Origin: Strigamia acuminata | Lineage: Eukaryota; Arthropoda; Chilopoda; Geophilomorpha; Linotaeniidae | Assembly (NCBI GenBank): GCA_949358305.1 | Contig: OX442314.1 | Location: 27,575,118-27,639,117, forward strand | DNA length: 64,000 nt | Direction of reading: 5' to 3' | In this document: positions 21,400 to 30,102 of the stretch, in pieces | How the letters are laid out: each line of letters starts with the position of its first letter | Position numbering within the stretch: the first letter of the stretch is position 1 | Position numbers and translations under genes: made by a program | Notes under the pieces: model-generated | Database searches by the model: none | What the model was told of the DNA's origin: nothing | Seen by the model: only the letters and a program-made list of their open reading frames with translations

Positions 21400-21620
21400 G
21401 ATGGTAAATGCGTACACGATCGCTCGTGTGCCTCGCGTGGCATCTCCACGCCACGCGAAGGGCGGGAGGCGTGTGGCTCGCACGGGCAGGTGTGTGCTGG
21501 CCGCGTGGCCGTGGGAAACGACGGCAGTTACACTTCCCAGTACATTCCACTGGTTGGCAACCGCAGATGGGGCGCGCGCGCGCCAGCGCAGCCCACTAAT
21601 CGACGCCACATGTTGCAGGC
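21400..21620. promoter_or_regulatory. Candidate Notch-responsive enhancer 2
   Basis: GC-rich island with GCAGGTGT (21486-21493) and CGTGGGAA (21510-21517). A second CSL site, CGTGGGAA, is at 21897-21904. Overlapping short ORFs reflect base composition. Confidence 0.4.
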
Positions 21621-22571
21621 AACTTCTCACACTACAGAAACTATTAAAAACTCGTAGACACTAACCAGCGTTTCATCATTTTAAAAAAAAAACACAACCG
21701 TGACTCATTTTATGTGATTTTTTCTCTGTTTGTCATCACTGAAGAGAAACCACACACCGTTTGCTCACAGTGAATATTCCAGCCCGCACAGTTGGTCAAT
21801 TGCAACATGAAATGATGTTATTAGAAGTCAATCGGAGCAGCTGTTTCCTGAAAAAGGCGCCTCGATTTCTTTTTGCCCGTAAGCAAAACCAGTCACCGTG
21901 GGAAAGTGACCGGGAGCAGCTTCTTATACCAGTAAGAACTCGCGTGTCCCTGAGGCGTCCATCAACCATCGTAGTATGACAAGTGGGAGCATGTCTGTAC
22001 TTGTATAGTGTGTGTGTTGTGGAAGGCTGGTGACTGAATGAAAATTTAATTGCTGTGTAGATTAATATTGTTGTTGCTGAATAAAATTTTTACAGATTAT
22101 TACAAATTGTTTGAGTTATTTGTAACATGCTAAGTAGGGTTGTTGTTCACGAGTGCGAAATGTCGCACCGCGATTTTTTATTTCCAAAATCGCAAACCGC
22201 AAAAAACCGCAAATCTCATTTTATTTTATTTTATTTAAAAAAATAATAATTATTATTTTATTATTTTTATTATTATCTTGAATTTGAGAGCTTTTAAGGT
22301 TTATTTTCTTGAATTTTGGAGTTTTTAGGGTTTTTTTTCTAGAAATTTGGAGTTTTTAGGTTTATTTTCTTGAATTTTGGAGTTTTTAGGGTTTATTTTC
22401 TTGCGGTATTGCGATATACCGCGTGCACTGCAGAAACCGCACCGCACTTGCTAAAAAAAAAAAGTAACCGCATAACCCTAATGCGGAATTTATTGCTCAT
22501 TTTATCATTCTTCAAAAACTTTGCGATTTGGTCAAACACTTCGAAATGCAAGTGCATTAAGGAAAAGTGTC

Positions 22572-23029
22572 CGCTCGATTTTGCGAGCCACACAAACATT
22601 CTTTACCAAACTCGAGGATTTTATTTAAAAAAGAAATTAATTCGTATATCGTACGGCTCTGACGTAGGAATGGGCACCATAATACGATGAGTAGAATTGA
22701 AGAGGAAACTTCTTCAACGCCTGGATATTTCTTTTGCATCGGATTAAGTGCCGTTGGAATCTCGTTCCTTGTTGTATATTCTACGGAAATTGTTGTAAGG
22801 ACGGACAACGAGGTGCACTTCGTTATCTGTCCTTACAACAATTCGCACAGAATACAACAAGGAACGAAATTCCAACGTTACTTAATCGAATGCAAAAAGA
22901 TTATCCTGTCGTTGGAGAAGTTTACCCTTTCAATTGCACCCATCGTATTAAAAAAAGTCAATTTTATGAATAAATGGTTCGAGGATTTATAAACACGAAG
23001 ATGTTTGTGGTGGCTCGCGAATTCGAGCG
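22572..23029. mobile_element. Foldback element
   Basis: A long imperfect inverted repeat: it begins CGCTCGATTTTGCGAGCC and ends GGCTCGCGAATTCGAGCG. The inner arms are about 22730-22812 and 22815-22900 (CCTTGTTGTATTCT with its inverse around AATACAACAAGGAACGA). The open frames across it come from the palindrome. Confidence 0.75.
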
Positions 23030-24169
23030 AATATTTTTCCTAAGAGCAGTTCAATTTTTAACCCGAGCCGACTTCGATCGATCGAGGTGTTGTCTTTCAG
23101 AGTGCAACCGCCAGTGTGTACTTGTTTGATGTTTTACCGTACATGTATATTTGCATCAACAATGTAACGTCTAGTAGACGCAACATCAATGTAACACCTC
23201 GCAGACGTAACAATGAGCCCACGACTTTAAGTAGTTTCAAAACTTTGATTTTGCTTGACTGTGAATGAGTGTGAGGCTATTTTGTTTTTGGGCCAGTTTT
23301 TGGTTGACACGCTCGGTCTTCTGAATAAATTTCAATGTGAAGTAATCACTAATTTAGAAAAATGAGATTTGTTAATAACTTTAAAAATAAACCGCTCCGT
23401 GTACGAACGGATATGGTGTCATTAAACCCAGATAAATATTACAGGTTTGATTTCCAGGGTGTGAATTTTTGTTTTCGATTTTGGTTACATTTTTCATTTC
23501 ATCCAGAGATAATTGAGGAATGGTGTGACTTATATATAAATATTTAAAATTATAATTGTGTTTTTAATCAGTTAAAAGAGAAGCTGCGCTCAAAAAGTCT
23601 TGTTTCGCAACCACCGCACATACGTAAACAAGTAAGTGTGATTCAAAGATTAAATCCTTTATAAAGAAATATACATAAATGAATATGGCACTATTTTAGT
23701 CTGAAGTAAACAACTAATTAAAGAAGATGCTGTTAAATTCAGGAAATAATGGACCATGACGAAACAGACACCATCATTTTAACTTAATTTTTTTTTTACT
23801 TTATTTCTACACATTAACTTATTTTGCAAAATTTTTGCAAAAATTGGTTTTGCCTGTAACTTGCCAAGGTTTGATGGTTTTTAAAAAGTTCTTGATTAGA
23901 TTGAAATGTTTATTTATTCCGAATGAATTCTCTTTTCCAAAATTCGACCTGAAAACAAATTAAATTTAAAAATAATAATAATAATAATAATGGCAAAAAA
24001 TCATGACAAACTGAATATGAACAAAATCTCGAACGAAGAGAACATTGCCCGGGCTTGCCCGCACTTGCCCGCACTTGCGAGCAATTACCTTGAGACAAAT
24101 CAAAATGTTTAAAAAAAATCTGACAATAATTTGCGAATCAAAAACAATAAAAAAGACTGATTTTTCCAA
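23030..24169. other. Intergenic / MED8 3' side, nothing recognised
   Basis: No supported coding sequence. The distal part probably includes the 3' UTR of MED8. An (AAT)n stretch lies at about 23970-23990. Confidence 0.4.
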
Positions 24170-24916
24170 TCAATTTCTATGGTAAGGATGAACCCTGCCT
24201 GCATATTTTATATTCGTTTTAATAGCACAAGGAGCCTTGCCAATTCCGGACTTTTGAGTTGTCACTTGTTGCGATTGCGTAGGAGGTCCTTGAGGTCGTT
24301 GCATTCCAGTTCCAGGTGTCATTTTAACCTGACTGTCTAGACCTTTCCCGAGATAAACAGCACTAACGAGCAAATTAGTATCCGATAAAGATGACGTTCG
24401 TGCCATACAAGAACTGGCGCCCGATTTACTGTCCCAATCATCTCTAGCGACACGAATAAGCTCCAAAATGGCGTCGCAGATTTCATTTGTTTCTGCGACT
24501 AGTTTGTAACCCGCATCCAGCGGCGTCTGATTACATTTTTGAATTAATTGCTGTTCCTCCGCTTCCACCTCTAGATCAGCTTTGGTTCGTAAATAATCCG
24601 GCACAACTTCGTGGCTAAAAATGTTTATTCGACCCTCGGTGAGATTCATTAGTTCGTCGTCTCTGTTCTGCGTAATGTGAATTGGCAATGCAGTCAAATT
24701 ACGCAGGATTGGCGCTTTTTCGCTTTTCACAATTTTCATCAAGGTCTTCATTTGCCCAGAAAAAAGCATGAAATTGTTCAGTACGGTCGGCCAACTAAGT
24801 GTTTCGTGTTCGTGTTCAAGTTTGTCGAGAAAAGCGAGGATGGAATTTTTCAAATCCGCCACACGCAGGATCAAGTTATCCAAAAAGGTGTCCAAGATTT
24901 TCTCTTCTCTCTGCAT
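24170..24916 (-). CDS. MED8: Mediator complex subunit 8
   Basis: 248 residues. MED8 is part of the Mediator head module, which links transcription factors to RNA polymerase II in the nucleus. Recognised from MQREEK at the start, VADLKNSILAFLDKLE (19-34), SWPTVLNNFMLFSGQM (41-56), FSHEVVPDYLRTK (100-112), the conserved DTNLLVSAVYLGKGL segment and the C-terminal AIKTNIKYAGRVHPYHR. The frame is open further upstream, but the start at 24916 fits the conserved MED8 N-terminus, and the upstream residues look like untranslated sequence. An intron after ATGCAG is possible, because that sequence also forms an acceptor. Single coding exon otherwise. Confidence 0.93.
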   Translation of the reverse strand: MQREEKILDTFLDNLILRVADLKNSILAFLDKLEHEHETLSWPTVLNNFMLFSGQMKTLMKIVKSEKAPILRNLTALPIHITQNRDDELMNLTEGRINIFSHEVVPDYLRTKADLEVEAEEQQLIQKCNQTPLDAGYKLVAETNEICDAILELIRVARDDWDSKSGASSCMARTSSLSDTNLLVSAVYLGKGLDSQVKMTPGTGMQRPQGPPTQSQQVTTQKSGIGKAPCAIKTNIKYAGRVHPYHRN

Positions 24917-25386
24917 TTCAATTTGCACAAATAATAAACACGAAATTATAATAAAACCCTCTTTCAGTCTCTCCAGATTGAAAATGAATGATTGTACTTT
25001 ACAATATACATATATATATACGAGACAAAAAGTGGCACGCATTTAATACGGGACAAAAAGTGGCACGTATTTAATACGTGCCCGAAAATCACTAAAAACT
25101 CTTTAAACTCATAAATCGAACTTCTGATAGTTTCTCAGATTTATTTTCTATAGTAAAAACGCTTATTTAGCATTATTTCTTAATATTTTCCTTATTTTTC
25201 TGGTTTTTCCAACCTGTTTGCATTGTCACGTGGCAACAAGTGTGTTCAATCGCATACCGGGTGTGTATTGTGTATACAGCGCCCAACCATAACGACAACA
25301 AGTGACTTTAAGAGTTAAATTGACATACGGCGAGGCAAGGGGTCAGTTTCCTCGCTAACCCCCTCCCCAGGTAACTTTCCAACAGG

Positions 25387-25395
25387 TATAAAAAG
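25387..25395 (+). promoter_or_regulatory. Orphan TATA box
   Basis: TATAAAAAG in a GC-rich island 470 bases upstream of MED8, on the opposite strand. The open frame downstream (from 25412) has no ATG at its start. It could drive a non-coding or enhancer RNA. Confidence 0.3.
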
Positions 25396-25539
25396 AGCAC
25401 ATACTGGGGGTTTGAAATTCCAACTAATATATATCATCTCTCGACCCTACCCTTTCTCACTGACCTGGTTTTTACCCCTCCCTGTGGAAACCATACGGTC
25501 ATCCATCGTGTGGTCACCTTTTCTTTTTCCCAAGTCCAG

Positions 25540-25950
25540 CGTGCTTATCAGCACGCGTGGCCGACTTCGGTTCGCGGTTGATTGCGCAGAGGACTTGACC
25601 AACGCCCAGTTGTGTTTCTCAACGGTTTTCACAGTCGCACGGACTTGTAAAGAAAAACGTTGGTGACCAATGTCCACCTTATCTCTTACAACAAGTCTAT
25701 TTATCTCGATCCCTCAAACTTATGAGGCGTGGAAAGGGATTTATTCGGAAAAAGGGTGGAGAGGAAAATGCACGGACGATTAATTTACAAATTAATGGAC
25801 AAATCGCGACGGTTCGGTCTGGAATTTGGAGTGTGGTCGAGGCACGTGTCCGTTTGGGTGTGGCGTTCGCCTGTTCCCACGCTCCACCTGTTTTTATAAT
25901 GAGGGAGGAAACACTGTTCACTTCATTCAGTCCCAGAACGTGACTCAGTG
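25540..25950. promoter_or_regulatory. Candidate Notch-responsive enhancer 3
   Basis: Contains CACGCG (about 25552), CACGTG (about 25842), a perfect CSL site on the minus strand (TTCCCACG, 25874-25881) and CACCTG at 25885-25890, four bases away. CACGCG and CACGTG are the kinds of site bound by Hes proteins, so feedback is possible. Confidence 0.45.
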
Positions 25951-26071
25951 GCATCACTCACCACATGTTGCCTGTGTCCCCCCCCCCCCGTGATTGACCC
26001 ATTAATGGCTCAGTGGCCACAAACAACAGGTGGGAATGACTCATCCCACTTCTTAAAAATAAATTAATAAA

Positions 26072-26308
26072 TACCGTATTTTATCGATTAAGAGCCGCGG
26101 CTGACATTTTTGTCAGCAATTACAATTTCGGTTTGTTAAATTTGTTTAATGTAACAAACGAAGTCTGAACGTCAGGAACGAAGCGTACTATCATCGTTCG
26201 TGAGGTTAAATACGGAAACAATAGCGTACTTTTGCAAAAATACGCTATTCTTGGTGTCTGAGCCGCGGCTACCATTCGAGAGCGACTCTTAATCGGTAAA
26301 ATACGGTA
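26072..26308. mobile_element. 237-base MITE, TACCGTATTTTA...TAAAATACGGTA
   Basis: Perfect 12-base terminal inverted repeats. Inside them AAGAGCCGCGGCT (left) and GAGCCGCGGCTACCATTCGAG (right, near 26260) match the ends of the element at 19200-20437, so they belong to one family. Confidence 0.85.
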
Positions 26309-26482
26309 GATTGTGTTCTATCAATTGATATTTAACGTGGTTGATATTTCTACAAGTTTTAAAAATAATTGAATAAAATATGACGACTTTGATTCTGTTA
26401 TAATTCAATAAATTTGCTTTTTTATTTTTCACATTTTTTTAAAGAAAATATTTCAATTTTTTGTTTTCAAATTCAAAAAATA

Positions 26483-26551
26483 ATCACATCGAGTATAAAA
26501 AATATCTTTGGAAAGACTTTGCAAGTCTCTTGAGAGTCTCTGTTTATCACA
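26483..26551 (-). promoter_or_regulatory. Two K-box motifs in the Hes 3' UTR
   Basis: The minus strand carries TGTGATA (26551-26545) and TGTGATT (26488-26482) within 100 bases of the stop codon. K boxes (TGTGAT) are negative 3' UTR elements of insect E(spl) genes, recognised by miR-2/miR-11-type seeds. A minus-strand AATAAA lies at 26426-26421. Confidence 0.5.
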
Positions 26552-26576
26552 GTCGAGCTTTGAGCAGACCTGGACA

Positions 26577-27400
26577 CTACCACGGACGCCAAACAGGTGC
26601 GCGGCTGGTCTGATGGTGAAGTGATTCCTTGTGCGACATGAGGACGGCCAAGGAGGCGTAACCGGTGGGCAGAACGTAGTCCGTCGGCCTGTGCGGCGGC
26701 GTAACGGTGCGTTGTGGTACGGGATGTGTGAGTGTGTGCTCGGGGATGGAGTCGGTATCACAAATGGGGGTCGAGCAGCTCCGCGGTGACGGAGGGGGCG
26801 TCAGGGAGGACGCGTGAATCAAGTCCAGAGACGGTCTCACGGGGTTGACACGTTTCGACAAGTGGGTGAGAAGTCGAGCGCGAACACCCGTGTCGAGTCC
26901 GGGCATGTTGCCCAGACAGGCGGCCACTTCGCCGGCGCATTCGCTGTAGCCGGCGCAGAAGTCGGTGGCGTCGGTTCGTCGCGTGGACACGACGACGCGT
27001 CGTTGTTGGCGCAGTTCTCGCAAGTGTCGGACTGTCAGTTCGAGAATGTCGGCTTTTTCGAGCTTGGACGGCTCGCTGATGTCGTTTTTGTACGTCTCCA
27101 CGAGCAAATCTTTTAATTCGGTCAGGCAGTTGTTGATACGTGCACGACGTCGTTTTTCCAACAGCGGTTTGATTACCTGGAGAAGAAAAATCAAAAATAT
27201 TTAGAAACACGTTCAAAAATCATCGAAATTTAAGTTAAAAAAATTATTTTTTTGGTTTAAATTGTTTAAATTGTTTAAATTTGGAATTAAAAATTTACCT
27301 TTCTGTATTCGGAGGCTTTGGTGACTCCTCGTTCGGCGATAACGGAATTGATTTCGGCTTCGACGTCGTTGTAGACGTGCATGTTGTTGCAGGTATCCAT
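26577..27400 (-). CDS. Hairy/E(spl)-type bHLH-Orange repressor (Hes), 2 exons, 233 residues
   Basis: Exon 1 is 27400-27299 (34 codons, MDTCNNMHVYNDV...SEYRK, donor AGAAAG|GTAAAT). Exon 2 is 27176-26577 (acceptor TTTCTTCTCCAG), both phase 0, with a 121-base intron. bHLH at about 31-89, with the Pro typical of the family in the basic region (KPLLEKRRRARIN); Orange domain about 107-144 (YSECAGEVAACLGNMPG); terminal WRPW (230-233), which recruits Groucho/TLE. Hes proteins are nuclear DNA-binding repressors and usual direct Notch targets. The promoter has a TATA box and two CSL sites facing each other, and the 3' UTR has two K boxes. Orthology to a particular Hes/E(spl) member cannot be set from the sequence alone. 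The exon order and splice sites are clear. Confidence 0.95.
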
Positions 27401-27474
27401 AGTGAGAGCTGAGCAAGAGACGTGTTGCGTGTGCTGGCAAGTATCGGAATGTCGTGAGACAGGCACGCGCTCCC

Positions 27475-27482
27475 CTTATATA
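27475..27482 (-). promoter_or_regulatory. TATA box of the Hes gene
   Basis: TATATAAG on the minus strand, 75 bases upstream of the ATG. It places the transcription start near 27445. Confidence 0.7.
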
Positions 27483-27489
27483 GCGGTGA

Positions 27490-27560
27490 GCAGGTGCGAG
27501 CAGGTCTCGTGCGCTGGCGTGGGAACTGGCTGGCGCTCGCCTTCCCAACGCGTTCCCACG
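27490..27560. promoter_or_regulatory. Hes promoter: E-box plus convergent pair of CSL sites
   Basis: GCAGGTGC (27490-27497), CGTGGGAAC (27518-27526) and its inverse GTTCCCACG (27552-27560). The two CSL sites face each other, separated by 25 bases. The fly paired site (SPS) has the same orientation but a shorter gap (about 15-17), so this is SPS-like with roughly one extra helical turn. Confidence 0.6.
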
Positions 27561-28400
27561 CAGGGTCTCAGGAAGCGCGCATTGTGCTGCAGGGTCGTTC
27601 GCGCTTGGCTGGCGATGGAATGTCGAGTCCCCTGCGCATCTGGCGCCCGATGCCCCTGGCAACTCAAGAGTCTTTGCTGTTTTTCGAGGGTGGATGGGTG
27701 TCACGTGCAACCGATTTGTGTCATCTCGGATTTCGAGAACCATTTAAGTTTTTCATAAATCGGGCCGAGTTTTACATCAAAATAAACAACGAAAAAGTTT
27801 GTTTTTGTTTTTGTTTTCCGGGATTTGATGAAAGAATTTAAACGTTTTCCTGGAGATTGATTAATTGGTAAATGATTTTGTTTCATTTAATTGGTTTTGT
27901 TTATTTTTTTTTACTAATTTTATTTATTTTGTACTTTTTTTCACTTAATTTCAATTATTTTGTACTTTTTTTTTCACTTGATTCCATTTAGTTTGAACTT
28001 TTTTTCACTTAATTTCATTAATTATGGTAATTATAATTACTTTTCGCAGTTTTATTACTTTTGTTCATTTTTTTAAAATTTAATTTCATAAATTTGATTA
28101 ATTTTTTTCTGTATGACCATAAATCTTAAATTATTTCCCGCAATTTCATAAATTTTAAAACATTTTATTTATTAATTTAATTTTTAATTTTTAATTTTTA
28201 TTTTCTTATCAATATTTTCAGATAGTCGAACACAATTGACATTTCTCCCGCTTTTCGGTCGTTTTCGGTTCCCAACGATCATTCAATTTTAATTTCCCGA
28301 CATATCCCATTGACAAGCCAAGTTATGATCTCCATACGGAACGTCGCGTGCCCTTTACAATGGGCACACGTTGCACATCCCCTCGCTACAGCGACCTGTT
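27561..28400. other. Intergenic, no supported gene
   Basis: A GC-rich stretch followed by AT-rich DNA with many TTTTTTCACTTAATT-like runs (27900-28020). Nothing coding was recognised. Confidence 0.4.
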
Positions 28401-29050
28401 TTGTATCGCGGAGGAAGGGGGAGGACGGGGGAGGGTCGAGCGAGTGTGGCAGCAGGTAGGTGGAAATATGAGGGTCGGCGAGTCGAGCGTGGGAACTCGC
28501 AACCAACAGTCTTCCCAGTAGCGGCATGTGCGTAGCGTGTGTGGGGCAGATCGCAGATGCAGCGCCACCTAGGGCGAGGGTCGGGCGCGAGTCGACCACG
28601 CGCAAGCACGTGGCCAAGTGCAGTAGGCGGAAGAAAGGAAAGGCGCATCCATTTAGCAGCAAATCGACCCAGCCCACATTCGTACCGTGATTTTACCCAA
28701 CAAATAAAAAGACACAACCCGCCATTTTTATTTCCAATTAATTCGTCACGTTCGATGAAAATTGTATTTAAATAAATAATTCCGTAAAAAAAATCAATTT
28801 TCGATTTCGTTGCAGTTTTAATTGCGAAATAAATAAAAATCGCGGATCGATTTGTACAAACACGCTAATCGGCGATTATGTGATGAGGAAACTGCATCTC
28901 ATTCATTCATTCATTCATTGGAATGCTGCCGCGCGCATGACGTCACGTGCCAGGTGTGCGATACCCCGTGGGAACGCGGCGTTCGCGCGTTCTCATCGTC
29001 GACACGACCAGCCGATAGACAGGGGAGAAACTCACCTGCAGAGGGAAGGG
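28401..29050. promoter_or_regulatory. Candidate Notch-responsive enhancer 4
   Basis: GC-rich, with CSL sites CGTGGGAA at 28488-28495 and 28967-28974. The latter lies 10 bases after CAGGTG (28951-28956). CACGTG sites lie near 28607 and 28944. Confidence 0.45.
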
Positions 29051-29188
29051 TGTTGATAACGGTGTGTGCCTGCACCTTTGGGGGCTATTGAGTGGTCATG
29101 TGATCATGACTCATGGCCACCACTGAGGTCCACCAACAAATGTCTCGTTAATTTGATTTTATCACGTTTTATTAAATTTTATAATGTT

Positions 29189-30008
29189 TGTGGTGACCCA
29201 GTTGGATAAGTGTCCCCCCAGGGCGGATGCTTGTCCTCTGAGTCACTGTGATTGAAGAGTCGTTCCCCCCCGAGTTGGCTCCACCTCCCCATGGCAGGTG
29301 TGTGCCCCGAGGGGGAGGAAGCGGCTGATGGTCAGCCCCCATTGGTTGATCGCCGGCCCTTCACCCCACTGCATAAAAGGCTGTGTTTCCCGCCTAAAGT
29401 CAGAACTTACACAAACGACACCAAGAACACAGCAACTACCTCACCGTCAGGCCAACTTCAACTACAAGTTAGGATTGATCGAGGATCGCTGAGTAAAGTG
29501 CAAACTGTAACTCTCACGAAGTCACTTGCGAGCTATTCCTGCGAAAGCACGAGAATAGCCCTTGTGAAATCACCCAGAATAATCGCCCAGACGATTATTC
29601 GCCGAAGTAAGTGTCCGAGTGCTTTGTAGGGAACCCCAAAGTTCCTAGACGAGGCCTCTGCGACGCTAAACAAACCCTAGACAACAGGCACGGATAGAAG
29701 ACTCGAAAGAGCATTCCACCGCGTCCGTGAAGACGAATCCGTGACGAATTAACGACAACTCGAGACGCCGCCTTTGTTCCGCCGACCACGCGGAATCGAC
29801 GACGCCATCTTGAGAAATCCTTTGTTCGACGCTGACCACGTCGACTCTAGAATTATTACTGAGTGTATTTTAAAGGCATAAAGCCTGGTGAATAAATTAC
29901 CTGTTTATTTACATACATTTAGTATTCATTTGGGTATTTGCATAATTGATCACAGGTAAAGTATTACACGTTAGCGCTATTTAAACCTATACAAAGTAGG
30001 ACGCGACA
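29189..30008 (+). repeat. Element 1 5' LTR
   Basis: TGTGGTGACC...GACGCGACA. TATA-like CATAAAAGG at 29372-29380 and AATAAA at 29891-29896. It contains perfect inverted repeats: 29532-29538/29553-29559 (GCTATTC), 29577-29585/29592-29600 (GAATAATCG), 29777-29782/29790-29795 (TTCCGC) and 29826-29831/29839-29844 (TCGACG). Confidence 0.95.
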
Positions 30009-30010
30009 CG

Positions 30011-30028
30011 TGGGGGCCTGGCCGGGAT
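30011..30028 (+). other. Element 1 primer-binding site, tRNA-Pro-like
   Basis: TGGGGGCCTGGCCGGGAT begins two bases after the LTR. Its complement reads as a tRNA 3' end with a C discriminator before CCA and is closest to tRNA-Pro. Confidence 0.6.
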
Positions 30029-30102
30029 TTAGAAATAAATCTCAAATCTGAACTTGTGATCTCTCAATAAGATAACCCAAATCGTAGAATTACCGAAAGA
30101 AA

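Noticed and set aside
21281-21664. Cluster of overlapping ORFs in both strands
   Set aside because: A composition effect of a GC-rich island. None shows a domain or splice-supported structure.
22370-22992. ORFs of 80-106 residues
   Set aside because: They run through a foldback element and mirror its palindrome.
25412-25957. Short ORFs near the orphan TATA box
   Set aside because: No ATG at the expected place and no recognisable protein. The GC-rich island is better read as regulatory.
29252-29629. 125-residue ORF, repeated at 41299-41676
   Set aside because: It lies wholly inside the element 1 LTR and is present twice because the LTR is duplicated. No recognisable protein.
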